Source: an uncultured Alphaproteobacteria bacterium (GTDB taxonomy: Bacteria; Pseudomonadota; Alphaproteobacteria; HIMB59). Taken from it: 64,000 nt of DNA. A model generated the notes under the pieces. The model saw only the letters and a program-made list of their open reading frames with translations, ran no database searches and had not been told where the DNA came from. Both the position numbers and the translations under genes were made by a program. Position 1 is the stretch's first letter; every line of letters begins with the position of its first letter. The stretch lies in the NCBI GenBank assembly GCA_902518505.1, contig CABYGG010000001.1, forward strand, positions 124,001-188,000, read 5' to 3'. Of this stretch, positions 50,808 through 60,214 are shown piece by piece.

Positions 50808-52862
50808 ATGGTCGCTAATCTTTATTGGTTTTTTTTCTTTCTTGTCCTATATATAAGCTTTTGTCTTTTTTGGGGAGCTAGAACTCTTAGAAAAAATAAA
50901 ACCCCTGAGGCTTACTATTTAGCAGATAGAAGTGTATCTCCTTGGGTATTCTTTTTCTCTGCAACAGTAACTACATTTGCAGGCATAACTATCATTTCTT
51001 TTCCATCATTAATTTATGCAGATGGATACTCTTTTCTAGCTACTGCTGCAATTGTAATAACAATTCCTCTCGGAAGTATACTATTTTTTAAAAGGCAGTG
51101 GATGCTAAGTAGAAAATTTAATTTTATCACTCCAGGAGAGATGTATTATAAATATTATCAAAGTAATACTCTTAGAATTGTAGTACTAATAATCGGATTA
51201 TTTTTTGCTGTTCCATTTCTTGGTATAATTATTGGATCAACAGGTAATGTTGTAGAGTTTATTAGCGGAGGTGAAATAACTAGAGACTCTGCAATGTGGG
51301 CACTAACTGCTGTTGTCTTATTTTATATAGTATCTGGTGGATTTAAACCCATGGTGAGTGTAAGCGTTGTTCAATCATGGTTATTTTTTGTTTTTTTCTT
51401 AGCACTTGGTGTTGGTGTATTTAATTACTTAGGAGGTTTAAGTTTTTTTGAAGACCTATCTATGGCGAATAGCTTTATATCTTTCGGAGCTTGGGGAACT
51501 ACTGGAGGTTACGGAGGCGGTGATATTTCAGGATATTTCAACGTTCCTGGTGTAATTCAGTGGGTTGCAGGTATTGGAAAAAACAACCCATTAGGAGGAC
51601 CTTGGACAGCAGTTATGATTTTATCCTTTACTCTCTCTTATATGGGTATTGTGCTTTCTCCTACATTTTCGATGTGGAGCTATTCAGTAAAATCACCGAG
51701 GTCATTTTATTTTTATCAAGTTTGGGGTTCAGGTGCTGTTGTTGGAATATTTTTATTTATATTCGCCCCTTTATTAGGTGTAGGAGCACATCTTCTTGGA
51801 GCTAATAGTATTGTTAATTCAAATGGTTTTGCCATTAACCAAATATTCCCTGAGCTAAGTCTACAAAATATATCATCTTTAATTTATGTGTTTGTTGAAA
51901 GCTTCAGTAATCTCTCACCAATCATTGTTGGATTTTTAGCAATATCCATAATTGCTGCTCTTCAATCTACATTATCTGCTTTTTTAATGACCTCAGGCAG
52001 CATGGTGGCAAGAGATCTCTATAGACCATATATCGATAGTAACCCTACATGGAAAAGGGAGTTATTAGTTGCTAGGTTAGCGATGTTGTTATTAAGCCTA
52101 GCGGCACTGTATCTTGCAACTTTTTTTGAAACTTCTCTAATACTACTTGGTGGATTAGCAATCGCTTTTGGTTTCCAATTGTTTCCTGTTTTACTTGGAA
52201 TGCTTTGGTTTAAATGGATCACAAGAGGTGGGGCAATTCTTGGACTCATCACCGGATTAGGTTTTGTAACTTTAGCTGAAACTTTTGGTCATAAGCTAAC
52301 AGGAAATTCTCTTCCTTGGGGGCGATGGCCACTAACAATCTACTCTGGGTTATGGGGTTTATTCTTTAATGTGATTGTATGTTTTTTATCCTCTATATTT
52401 GCAAGTAATGATACAGATAAAGAACATCGAGCGTCATTTCATAATTTTTTAAATGAACATATGGGTATTCACCCATCAAGAAAAAAAATAAAATCTCTTG
52501 CTTATGTCTTCTTTTTAATTTGGGCATTCTTTTCTATCGGCCCAGGGTTAATTTTCGGAAACTTAATATTTGGTAGTGCGGATCAAAGTTATGATAATTG
52601 GGTGATGGGAGTCCCTTCACTATGGGCTTACCAAATAATTTGGTGGGTAGCGGGTATATTTCTAATTTGGTTTTTAGCCAATAAGATGGACTTATCGACT
52701 TTGCCAAAAAAACCCATACTAAATGGTGATGAACATTTGGCACCTGACGATGTTGAGGAGCAAGGAAACTATATTGACAGAATGGGAGGAGGGTATGGTT
52801 GGCCACTTATATTAATAGGTATGGCTGTGGCAACTGTAATACTTTCCGTTTATGCATTATGA
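50808..52862 (+). CDS. Sodium:solute symporter (SSS family)
   Basis: This 684-residue inner-membrane transporter has about 13-15 predicted spans. Family landmarks are KTPEAYYLADRSVSPWVFFFSATVTTFAG, MLSRKFNFITPGEMYYKYYQ, SGGFKPMVSVSVVQS and the stretch ISIIAALQSTLSAFLMTSGSMVARDLYRPYI, which is the sodium-site helix of SSS proteins. Usual members have 480-550 residues. The extra length lies in the C-terminal spans and in a loop after FGAWGTTGGYGGGDISGYF. It is upstream of the dimethylformamidase genes and may import its substrate. There is no obvious ribosome binding site. Confidence 0.87.
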   Translation: MVANLYWFFFFLVLYISFCLFWGARTLRKNKTPEAYYLADRSVSPWVFFFSATVTTFAGITIISFPSLIYADGYSFLATAAIVITIPLGSILFFKRQWMLSRKFNFITPGEMYYKYYQSNTLRIVVLIIGLFFAVPFLGIIIGSTGNVVEFISGGEITRDSAMWALTAVVLFYIVSGGFKPMVSVSVVQSWLFFVFFLALGVGVFNYLGGLSFFEDLSMANSFISFGAWGTTGGYGGGDISGYFNVPGVIQWVAGIGKNNPLGGPWTAVMILSFTLSYMGIVLSPTFSMWSYSVKSPRSFYFYQVWGSGAVVGIFLFIFAPLLGVGAHLLGANSIVNSNGFAINQIFPELSLQNISSLIYVFVESFSNLSPIIVGFLAISIIAALQSTLSAFLMTSGSMVARDLYRPYIDSNPTWKRELLVARLAMLLLSLAALYLATFFETSLILLGGLAIAFGFQLFPVLLGMLWFKWITRGGAILGLITGLGFVTLAETFGHKLTGNSLPWGRWPLTIYSGLWGLFFNVIVCFLSSIFASNDTDKEHRASFHNFLNEHMGIHPSRKKIKSLAYVFFLIWAFFSIGPGLIFGNLIFGSADQSYDNWVMGVPSLWAYQIIWWVAGIFLIWFLANKMDLSTLPKKPILNGDEHLAPDDVEEQGNYIDRMGGGYGWPLILIGMAVATVILSVYAL

Positions 52863-52967
52863 TGATAAAATACTTAAAACTGAGGAGGAATAAGAATTTT
52901 TCGTATTGTGTTTCATTATTTGGAACAAAAAACTGTGCGAAAGGTTAACTATATCTAAAATAGAATT

Positions 52968-53396
52968 ATGTCTGATTACAGCTATAAGCACCCGTCAAAC
53001 GTCCAATTAAATAAAGGGCATAAACACACTGATGATTTTATTACCAAAAAATACATATTAAAAATGTTGAGAGATCCTCAAAAATTAAAATCTCTAATTG
53101 AAGAGCATAGAGCAACTCCAATTGGAAGGGCTGCTACTCGAGACCACGGCGTTATTCAGCACAGTCAAGATCTCCAAACATTATTAGATAAGTTAAGAAG
53201 AGGAAGTAAAGAAAATGGTTTTGTAACTGTTTGTTTAAGAAGGCATGAAGATTATAGAGTTGGAATAACAACAGGAGTTAGAGGTGAGCCAGTTGAAATT
53301 ACTGAAGACTCTTATTCATCTGAGGAAGCATGTGAACATGCAATATTTTTAAAAAGAATTAACAGACTAATTGAGGAGTATAGCGGAGAAGAGTAA
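52968..53396 (+). CDS. dmfA1: N,N-Dimethylformamidase small (alpha) subunit
   Basis: This 142-residue protein sits directly in front of the large subunit, overlapping by one base. It is helical and basic, with FITKKYILKMLRDPQKLKSLIEEHRATPIGR and HEDYRVGITTGVRGEPVEITEDSYSSEEACEHAIFLKRINRLIEE. Size and position match the small subunit (about 130 residues) of the amidohydrolase that splits dimethylformamide to formate and dimethylamine. I identify it chiefly through the partner gene. The 105-base gap upstream has a GAGGAGGAATAAG sequence without a usable start nearby. Confidence 0.72.
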   Translation: MSDYSYKHPSNVQLNKGHKHTDDFITKKYILKMLRDPQKLKSLIEEHRATPIGRAATRDHGVIQHSQDLQTLLDKLRRGSKENGFVTVCLRRHEDYRVGITTGVRGEPVEITEDSYSSEEACEHAIFLKRINRLIEEYSGEE

Positions 53397-55750
53397 TGTT
53401 AAAAATAACAGGTTATAGTGATAAGTACTCAGCTCACCCTGGCGAAGAGGTTAAATTTTATATTAATGCTGAATACAATGACAGTTATGAAGTTCAATTA
53501 GTCCGCTTAATACACGGTGATACAAATCCTGAAGGCCCAGGATATAAAGAGGCCGAAATAGATGCTAGTTGCAATGGAACCTATCAAGGGAAAAACCAGA
53601 GAATACATGGTGGATCATATATCATCATGCCCCAACACGATAATTTAAATCTAGAAAGCTTCACTATGCAGGCTTACATTTTCCCAACCACCCCTGACAA
53701 AGGCAGACAAGGAATTTTCACCAAATTTAATGAAGAAGAAAAAAAAGGCTATGGCCTTTTCGTTAATGATGAAGGCTGTTTATCTGTAGAAATTGGTGAT
53801 GGCTCTCAGGTTGTTACTGTCTCCTCAGAAAAAAAGCTTTTAAGAAAGGTCTGGTATCTGGTTATTGCAACATTTGATGCTCAATCTAGAAGGCTTACCC
53901 TTCATCAAGAACCCAGAGTTACATCTACAAATGGTGGCTTGGGTATGGCTATTTTGAATCCAATTGAAGAAACCTCAGCTATTATTGAGACCACTAGCTC
54001 AGTTTTACCTGCTGCTAATGACGCTCCATTGTTAATTGCTGCCACAACACTCAACAATAGATCAGGAAGACATATTTCTGGCGGACATTTTAAAGAGGTA
54101 CCTCACCCTATTGAATTACCTGAGCAAACAAAGACATTTAATGGAAAGATAGACAGACCTAGATTATCTAATATTGCGCTATCGAAGGCTGAAATTGAAA
54201 CACTTGCATCAAGCTATGATGAGTGTAATACCACTGTCAGGTCAACAGTCGTAGGTGCCTGGGATTTTCATGCGAATATTGGCAAAAACATTGCCTCAAC
54301 AAAGATTGTTGATACTTCTCCAAATAATCACCACGGATTTATTATTAATATGCCAAACAGAGGTATGACAGGACATAACTGGACAGCGGATGAAATGGTT
54401 TTCCATCATAAACCTGAGGAATACGGTGCAATTCATTTTCATGACGATGATATAGACGATGCAAGATGGGATGTAGACTTTACTTTAAAAGTACCTGAGG
54501 GGTTAAAAAGTGGTGTCTACGCTGCAAGACTAAGAGTAGACGGACGAGAGGAGTCAGAAAATGAGGACTATATTCCATTTTGTGTTAAACCTCCCAAGGG
54601 GACAGCAACTGCAAAAACTTTATTCTTATTGCCTACTAATAGTTACATGGCTTACTCCAATGATAATCTTGGAACCAACTCTGTGGTAGCACAATTGCTT
54701 GCAGGTAAAGTGCCTGTGCTTGAGCCAGCAGATTTATATTTAAATGAACATAGAGAATACGGGCTATCAACTTATTCACTTCACTCAGACGGACATGGTG
54801 TATCAATATCATCAAGACTAAGGCCAATCCTTAATATGAGACCAAAATACAGACATTGGCTTTCTCCTTCATTATGGCAACTCAATGCCGACTTACATCT
54901 TACTGATTGGCTAGAAGAAAAAGGTTTTGATTTTGATGTTCTGACAGACGAGGATTTGGAACATGAAGGTATAAATTTATTAAATCGTTATAAAGTTGTG
55001 ATGACTGGAAGTCACCCTGAGTATTCATCTGAGAAATATATGGATGCTCTAGAGTCATATCAAATGCAGGGTGGTAGATGTTTTTATCTAGGATCAGATG
55101 GATTTTATTGGATTAGTGAGTATCATCCTGACAACCCTAATATTACCGAAGTTCGAAAAGGTGAAGCAGGCACAAGAGCATGGACATCTAACCCAGGTGA
55201 ATACAATAATGCTTTTGATGGTAAATATGGAGGTATGTGGAGAGCTCGAGGAAGAATACCTTCTAAAGTTTGTGGGTTAACTTTCACATCTTATGGATTT
55301 GACGTGTCCTCATACTACAAAAGAGAAGAAGATAGTTTTAAACCTGAATGTTCATGGATCTTTGAGGGGATTGGAGCAGATGAGGTGATTGGTGATTTTG
55401 GTTTAGTTGGTGGAGGAGCTGCCGGTTTGGAGTTAGACAGATACGACTTAGAATTTGGAACCCCACATAATGCTTATTATTTGGCTCGCTCTCAGGATCA
55501 CTCTAATATGATGTTGCAAGTTAACGAGGAAATACATTTTGCTGTTCGTGGTTACTATGGTGGTGGTCATGAAAATCCAATGGTCAGAGCTGATATGATT
55601 TACTATAAAACACCTAACAATGGAGCAATGTTTGCACCAGGGTCTTTGGCTTGGTGCGGTAGTCTCTCACATAATAATTACAATAATAATGTCTCTAGAA
55701 TAATGGAAAATACGCTTAAAGGTTTCTTAAAGGACGGGCCTTTACCTTAA
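53396..55750 (+). CDS. dmfA2: N,N-Dimethylformamidase large (beta) subunit
   Basis: This 784-residue protein closely follows the pattern I recall for DmfA2: VQLVRLIHGDTNPEGPGYKE, TTPDKGRQGIFTKFN, YGAIHFHDDDIDDARWDVDFTLKVPEGLKSGVYAARLR, NYYGLSTY-like REYGLSTYSLHSDGHGV, LNMRPKYRHW, MTGSHPEYSSEKYMDALESY, VGGGAAGLELDRYDLEFGTP and SLAWCGSLSHNNYNNNVSRI. Mononuclear iron in the known enzyme is bound by Tyr, His and Glu. The SYMAYSND and GSHPEY segments supply matching residues. An N-terminal lectin-like domain (to about residue 290) precedes the catalytic region. The natural substrate in seawater may be another N-substituted amide. Confidence 0.87.
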   Translation: MLKITGYSDKYSAHPGEEVKFYINAEYNDSYEVQLVRLIHGDTNPEGPGYKEAEIDASCNGTYQGKNQRIHGGSYIIMPQHDNLNLESFTMQAYIFPTTPDKGRQGIFTKFNEEEKKGYGLFVNDEGCLSVEIGDGSQVVTVSSEKKLLRKVWYLVIATFDAQSRRLTLHQEPRVTSTNGGLGMAILNPIEETSAIIETTSSVLPAANDAPLLIAATTLNNRSGRHISGGHFKEVPHPIELPEQTKTFNGKIDRPRLSNIALSKAEIETLASSYDECNTTVRSTVVGAWDFHANIGKNIASTKIVDTSPNNHHGFIINMPNRGMTGHNWTADEMVFHHKPEEYGAIHFHDDDIDDARWDVDFTLKVPEGLKSGVYAARLRVDGREESENEDYIPFCVKPPKGTATAKTLFLLPTNSYMAYSNDNLGTNSVVAQLLAGKVPVLEPADLYLNEHREYGLSTYSLHSDGHGVSISSRLRPILNMRPKYRHWLSPSLWQLNADLHLTDWLEEKGFDFDVLTDEDLEHEGINLLNRYKVVMTGSHPEYSSEKYMDALESYQMQGGRCFYLGSDGFYWISEYHPDNPNITEVRKGEAGTRAWTSNPGEYNNAFDGKYGGMWRARGRIPSKVCGLTFTSYGFDVSSYYKREEDSFKPECSWIFEGIGADEVIGDFGLVGGGAAGLELDRYDLEFGTPHNAYYLARSQDHSNMMLQVNEEIHFAVRGYYGGGHENPMVRADMIYYKTPNNGAMFAPGSLAWCGSLSHNNYNNNVSRIMENTLKGFLKDGPLP

Positions 55751-55753
55751 AGT

Positions 55754-56113
55754 ATGAAAAAACAAAATATGCAGGAGATTCCATGGGGGAAAGAGACACT
55801 TGGCGCTCTGGATACTCCGTTAAATGAATTAGAAAAAAAAGCACTTCAAAATCTAGACATCGATAAATTAAACGATATGGCAGAGTGCCTTTTTGCTTTG
55901 AATAATAGACATTATGGTCCTATTCCTGGGACATATATGGTCATGTGTGTTGAACCCGGTAAAACCTGGTGTGTTGGACAGCTCAGTGCTGATAGAGCAA
56001 AACCTTTTGTTCTTTTTCCTGAACTTGTTTTCGACTCAGTTGAAAAAGCAACAAAAGCTGCCGAAGCTCTTAAGGCTGAAAAAGCTGAGAGCGTACCATG
56101 TAGAAATATCTAA
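55754..56113 (+). CDS. Small hypothetical protein after dimethylformamidase
   Basis: I do not recognise this 119-residue protein. It has NNRHYGPIPGTYMVMCVEPGKTWCVGQLSADRAKPFVLFPELVF, a compact beta-rich core with two cysteines, and a helical KATKAAEALKAEKAE end. It begins three bases after the large subunit and is followed by a cupin gene after four bases, so it clearly belongs to the amide operon. Confidence 0.6.
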   Translation: MKKQNMQEIPWGKETLGALDTPLNELEKKALQNLDIDKLNDMAECLFALNNRHYGPIPGTYMVMCVEPGKTWCVGQLSADRAKPFVLFPELVFDSVEKATKAAEALKAEKAESVPCRNI

Positions 56114-56117
56114 CGAC

Positions 56118-56393
56118 ATGGCTAAAGCCAATGTCATGATTGATAATCAAAAAACTAGAGTTACAGAGTGGTCTTTTGAAGTTGGGGACTCAACTGGCCA
56201 GCATATTCATGAATACGATTATGTGGTAGTGCCCTTGTTAGATGGGGAGCTAAAAATTGTTAATCATGATGGTGAGGAGACAATTTCAAAACTAGCAAAA
56301 GGTGGATCCTACTTTAGAGAAAAGGGAGTTAACCACAATGTATTTAATAACAATGATTTTATTTATAAATTTATTGAGATAGAATTTAAGTAG
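56118..56393 (+). CDS. Cupin-domain protein
   Basis: The track gives 55914-56393, but the first 68 codons overlap the preceding gene in another frame. I start at the ATG at 56118, four bases after that gene's stop, giving 91 residues. The protein is one cupin barrel: STGQHIHEYDYVVVPLLDGELKIV with the metal-binding His and Glu-like positions, and GGSYFREKGVNHNVFNNNDF with the second motif. Function and ligand are unknown. It stands between the amide operon and the lactonase. Confidence 0.75.
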   Translation: MAKANVMIDNQKTRVTEWSFEVGDSTGQHIHEYDYVVVPLLDGELKIVNHDGEETISKLAKGGSYFREKGVNHNVFNNNDFIYKFIEIEFK

Positions 56394-57347
56394 ATGGAAA
56401 AAAAATTAAGCGTTAGTTACAAAAAATCTGATTTAGATCAATTTGATAAAATTATTACAAATAAACAAACAGATCAAAAAGTAAAAGAATATTCCATAAA
56501 AGAAGCAATTGAAGAGTCAAAAAAAGAATATAGTCACTTAACGAACTCACAAGTTTCTACTGACATGAGGCTCTATATGTTCCAGACCGGAACTCTAAAA
56601 ACGAAAATGAAATATATTAAAATGAATCAATCTAATGAGGACTTTGAGATACCTGTTCCATGGTTTTTGATAAGACACCCAAAAGGGGATGTGGTCATTG
56701 ACGGAGGCAATGCAAAAGAGGTCAGTGAAGATAAACATGCTCATTGGGGTTCTGTTGTTGCGGCTTATGATCCAATTATGGGAAAAACTGAAAATTGTAT
56801 TGATCAACTTAACTCTATTGGGGTTAATCCAGCAGGTATAAGATATGTCTTACATTCTCATCTTCACCTCGATCACTCAGGTGGTGTTGGAAGGTTTCCT
56901 AATGCAACACACCTAGTTCAACAAAAGGAATATGATTATGCTTTTAATCCTGATTGGTTCTCAAAGCCTGCATATATAAGAAAAGACTTTGATAAACCTG
57001 GAATTAATTGGAAATTTTTAAGAGATAAAAATGATGATTTTTATGACTTATATGGCGACGGATCAATAATTGTAATTTTTACTCCGGGGCATGCACCGGG
57101 CCATCAGTCTTTTTTAGTTAATTTACCAAATTCAGGTTATGTATTGCTTACTATAGATGCAGCTTACACAATGGATCATTGGAACAATTTAACACTACCA
57201 GGTCTTGTTTGCTCTGCTGTTGACGTTGTTGACTCTGTAAAAAAACTCAAAAAAATTGCAAAAGACAAAAATGCTACAGTAGTCACAGGGCACGACCCGC
57301 ATGCTTGGGAAGAATTTAAAAAAGCCCCAATGTTTTATTACGACTAA
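56394..57347 (+). CDS. Metallo-beta-lactamase-fold lactonase (AttM/BlcC type)
   Basis: This 317-residue protein has the zinc motif VLHSHLHLDHSGGVGRF (HxHxDH), then TPGHAPGHQSFLV and a final VVTGHDPHAWEEF, as in N-acyl-homoserine or gamma-butyrolactone lactonases. The first 70 residues are a polar extension absent from the shorter members (about 250-280 residues). It starts where the cupin gene stops. The substrate may be a sugar-derived lactone, since xylose isomerase follows directly. Quorum quenching is possible but nothing here supports it. Confidence 0.78.
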   Translation: MEKKLSVSYKKSDLDQFDKIITNKQTDQKVKEYSIKEAIEESKKEYSHLTNSQVSTDMRLYMFQTGTLKTKMKYIKMNQSNEDFEIPVPWFLIRHPKGDVVIDGGNAKEVSEDKHAHWGSVVAAYDPIMGKTENCIDQLNSIGVNPAGIRYVLHSHLHLDHSGGVGRFPNATHLVQQKEYDYAFNPDWFSKPAYIRKDFDKPGINWKFLRDKNDDFYDLYGDGSIIVIFTPGHAPGHQSFLVNLPNSGYVLLTIDAAYTMDHWNNLTLPGLVCSAVDVVDSVKKLKKIAKDKNATVVTGHDPHAWEEFKKAPMFYYD

Positions 57348-57350
57348 TTT

Positions 57351-58658
57351 ATGTCTGATTATTTCAAAGATATACCTACAATTAAATATGAAGGTAGAGA
57401 CTCTACTAATCCACTTTCATTTAAATTTTATGATGCTAATAAAAAAATTCTAGGAAAAACATTAGAGGAACATCTGAGAATGGCAGTATGTTACTGGCAC
57501 ACTTTTAATTGGCCAGGGGGTGACCCTTTTGGAGGACAGACATTTTTAAGACCATGGATGGAAGCAGGAGATAAAATAGAACAAGCAAAAGATAAGCTCA
57601 ATAATGCATTCGATTTTTTTGAAAAATTAGGAATACCATATTTCTGTTTTCATGACGTAGATGTTGCTCCAGAGGGTAAAAGTTTTTTGGAGACAGAAAA
57701 AATTCAAAAAACCATTATCGATGAAATTTCAAAAAAACTTGAAACAAGTAAAGTAAAACTTCTTTGGGGAACAGCAAATTTATTTAGCCACCGCAGGTAC
57801 ATGTCTGGTGCTGCTACTAATCCTGATCCTGATGTTTTTCAATATGCAGCTGCTCAAGTGAAGATGTGTATGGAAAATACAATGTTTTTAGGTGGACAAA
57901 ATTATGTTTTATGGGGAGGCAGAGAGGGTTACGAAACAATTTTAAATACTAATATGAAACAAGAATATGATCAGCTTGGTAGATTTTTGAACATGGTAGC
58001 TGAGCATAAGCACAAAATTGGTTTTAAGGGTCTACTCCTCATTGAGCCGAAACCCCATGAGCCAACGAAACATCAATATGATTTTGACTCTGCTAATGTT
58101 TTTGCATTTCTTCAAAAATATGGTTTAGAAAGAGAATTCAAGCTAAATATCGAACAAAATCACGCTATTTTAGCAAAACATTCATTCGAGCACGAGATTG
58201 CATATGCACTTTCCAATGACATCTTTGGGAGTATTGATATTAACAGAGGAGACTATTTAGTAGGATGGGACACAGACCAATTCCCAAACAATGTAGAAGA
58301 ATTAGTTTTGCCTTTTTACTACATTTTTAAAAATGGTGGTTTTTCCTCAGGAGGTCTCAACATGGATGCTAAGATTAGAAGACAATCAATAGATCCTGAG
58401 GATCTATTCTATGCGCATATTGGCTCTATGGATACTTGTGCTAGAACTCTTATTGCTGTTGAAAAAATGATTAATGATGGAAGTTATGAAAATTTTTTAA
58501 AACAAAGATATGAACAGTGGGCCTCTGAAAAACAACTCATGACTTCAATGTCTCTTGAAGATATTCATAAAAATGTCATTGCTAAAAATTTAAACCCTCA
58601 ACCAAAGTCCGGTCGCCAAGAATATCTTGAAAATCTAATTAATTCTTTTGTCGATTGA
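57351..58658 (+). CDS. xylA: Xylose isomerase
   Basis: This 435-residue enzyme of the class II xylose isomerase type has [18 protein letters not shown], the catalytic His in [73 protein letters not shown] with metal ligands, and [18 protein letters not shown]. It converts D-xylose to D-xylulose in the cytoplasm with two divalent metals. No xylulokinase is in the window. The HAD and aldo/keto reductase genes that follow overlap or abut it. Confidence 0.94.
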   Translation: MSDYFKDIPTIKYEGRDSTNPLSFKFYDANKKILGKTLEEHLRMAVCYWHTFNWPGGDPFGGQTFLRPWMEAGDKIEQAKDKLNNAFDFFEKLGIPYFCFHDVDVAPEGKSFLETEKIQKTIIDEISKKLETSKVKLLWGTANLFSHRRYMSGAATNPDPDVFQYAAAQVKMCMENTMFLGGQNYVLWGGREGYETILNTNMKQEYDQLGRFLNMVAEHKHKIGFKGLLLIEPKPHEPTKHQYDFDSANVFAFLQKYGLEREFKLNIEQNHAILAKHSFEHEIAYALSNDIFGSIDINRGDYLVGWDTDQFPNNVEELVLPFYYIFKNGGFSSGGLNMDAKIRRQSIDPEDLFYAHIGSMDTCARTLIAVEKMINDGSYENFLKQRYEQWASEKQLMTSMSLEDIHKNVIAKNLNPQPKSGRQEYLENLINSFVD

Positions 58659-58662
58659 GTCG

Positions 58663-59268
58663 ATGAAAATTACAAAATTTCTATTTGATTTAGGTAATGT
58701 TTTTTTTGATTGGGATCCACATTATGTATTTAAAAATATTATTCCTGATCAAACTAAAAGAGAATATTTTATGAATTCAATCGCGTTCCCTCATTTAGAT
58801 ATGAGATGCGATGCTGGAGTAAAAATTGATGATGCAGTTAAAGATGCAATAAAAAATTTCCCTAATTATGAGAATGAAATAAAGCAATATTATCCAAATC
58901 ACAGGAATATGGTTAACGGGGTTTATCAAGATACAGTTGATATTTTTCGAAAAATAAAATCAAGTGGTTATCCCTGCTATGTCTTGTCAAACTGGTCAGA
59001 TGAGACTTATGAGGGTATGGAAGATCAACACCCATTCCTGAAAGAATTTGATGATAAAATTATCTCTGGTAGAGAGTTTTTAGTAAAACCAGACCCTGAA
59101 ATTTATAAATTAGCGATTTTAAGATTTAATTTAACACCTGAACAAACTCTTTTCATTGATGATCGTATTGAAAATATTGAGGCGGCGCAATCACTTGGCT
59201 TTCAAACTATTCATTTAACTGACCCACTGACAATAAAAAGTCAAATAGCAAATCATATAATTGTTTAA
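58663..59268 (+). CDS. HAD-superfamily sugar phosphatase
   Basis: The track starts at a TTG (58648) inside xylA. The ATG at 58663, four bases after the xylA stop, is the better start and gives 201 residues. HAD motifs are FLFDLGNVFFDWDP (motif I, though the second Asp is replaced by Gly-Asn as in YihX-type enzymes), VLSNWSDET (motif II), VKPDPEIYKLA (motif III) and LFIDDRIENIEAAQSLG (motif IV). It resembles alpha-D-glucose-1-phosphate phosphatase YihX. It overlaps the next gene by eight bases. Confidence 0.82.
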   Translation: MKITKFLFDLGNVFFDWDPHYVFKNIIPDQTKREYFMNSIAFPHLDMRCDAGVKIDDAVKDAIKNFPNYENEIKQYYPNHRNMVNGVYQDTVDIFRKIKSSGYPCYVLSNWSDETYEGMEDQHPFLKEFDDKIISGREFLVKPDPEIYKLAILRFNLTPEQTLFIDDRIENIEAAQSLGFQTIHLTDPLTIKSQIANHIIV

Positions 59269-60214
59269 ATTAGACAATAAAATAGGCCTAGGATTGGCTT
59301 CTCTTGGGAGGCCCGGATATATAAACATTGGTCATAGTTCAGATTTAGGCAGCGACATATCAAAAAATTCTATGAGATCTCATTGTCACGAAGTACTTAG
59401 TCATGCTTACAAGAGAGGTATTCGATATTTCGATGCGGCAAGGGTATATGGAGATGCTGAGGAATTTTTATCTAGTTGGATTAGAGCTCAAAAACAATTT
59501 GATGGTTTTGTGGGTTCTAAGTGGGGCTATGAATATTTAGCAAATTGGGAAGTTCAGGCAGATCAACATGAAAGAAAAGATCACTCAGTTGAATTTTTAA
59601 AACAACAATGGGTGGAGACAAGACTTAATTTAGGAAAAAGTATTGATCTTTACCACATCCATTCTGTCAATTCAGAAAGTAAAGTCTTAGATGATATTAA
59701 TGTTCTAAAGGAGCTTGAGACAATAAAAAAAAATGGAATAGAAATAGGAATCTCAACAAGTGGCCCAGATCAAGAGAAAACTATTAATGACTTTTTAATT
59801 AAGAATGAAAAACTTAATCTATTTTCTTATTTACAAACGACCATTAATATCTTTGACCAATCTTGTATTTCCATTTTAAAAGAAGTATCTGAAAAAAAGA
59901 TCAATGTAATTGCAAAAGAGATTTTCTCAAATGGAAGACTAACTAATTCAAATAAAGAATTTCATCAAAACAAAATTAAAGAATTAAAGTCAGTTGCCTC
60001 ATCTATGGATTTAACTTTGGAGCAATTGTCTTATCTCTGGGTTTATCGACTACCGTTTGTTAAAATTTGTCTAACAGGAGCATCAACAATCAAACAGTTG
60101 GATGAAAATTTAAGTTGTCTTGAAAAAATAGATACCGAATTGCCCTCTCTTGAGTCTTTTAGCCTGTCCACTCAAGATTATTGGGAAACACGTAAAAAAC
60201 TAAGTTGGAATTAA
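59261..60214 (+). CDS. Aldo/keto reductase
   Basis: This 317-residue TIM-barrel reductase has GLGLASLGRPGYINIGH, the catalytic Asp-Tyr in IRYFDAARVYGDAEEFLSSWI, the conserved Lys in GFVGSKWGYEY, and YHIHSVNSESKVL for the His, plus ICLTGASTIKQLDENLSCL at the cofactor end. The start is a TTG that overlaps the HAD stop. A later ATG is not well placed. The substrate is probably a sugar or sugar-derived aldehyde. It converges on the Gfo/Idh gene, overlapping it by four bases. Confidence 0.8.
   Translation: MFKLDNKIGLGLASLGRPGYINIGHSSDLGSDISKNSMRSHCHEVLSHAYKRGIRYFDAARVYGDAEEFLSSWIRAQKQFDGFVGSKWGYEYLANWEVQADQHERKDHSVEFLKQQWVETRLNLGKSIDLYHIHSVNSESKVLDDINVLKELETIKKNGIEIGISTSGPDQEKTINDFLIKNEKLNLFSYLQTTINIFDQSCISILKEVSEKKINVIAKEIFSNGRLTNSNKEFHQNKIKELKSVASSMDLTLEQLSYLWVYRLPFVKICLTGASTIKQLDENLSCLEKIDTELPSLESFSLSTQDYWETRKKLSWN

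Noticed and set aside
52880-52900. Leader peptide or extra gene after GAGGAGGAATAAG upstream of dmfA1
   Set aside because: No ATG or GTG lies at a usable distance. The only frames would need TTG and have no protein-like content.
55914-56117. N-terminal part of the 159-residue cupin ORF
   Set aside because: These codons overlap the 119-residue gene in another frame. The cupin fold starts after the ATG at 56118.
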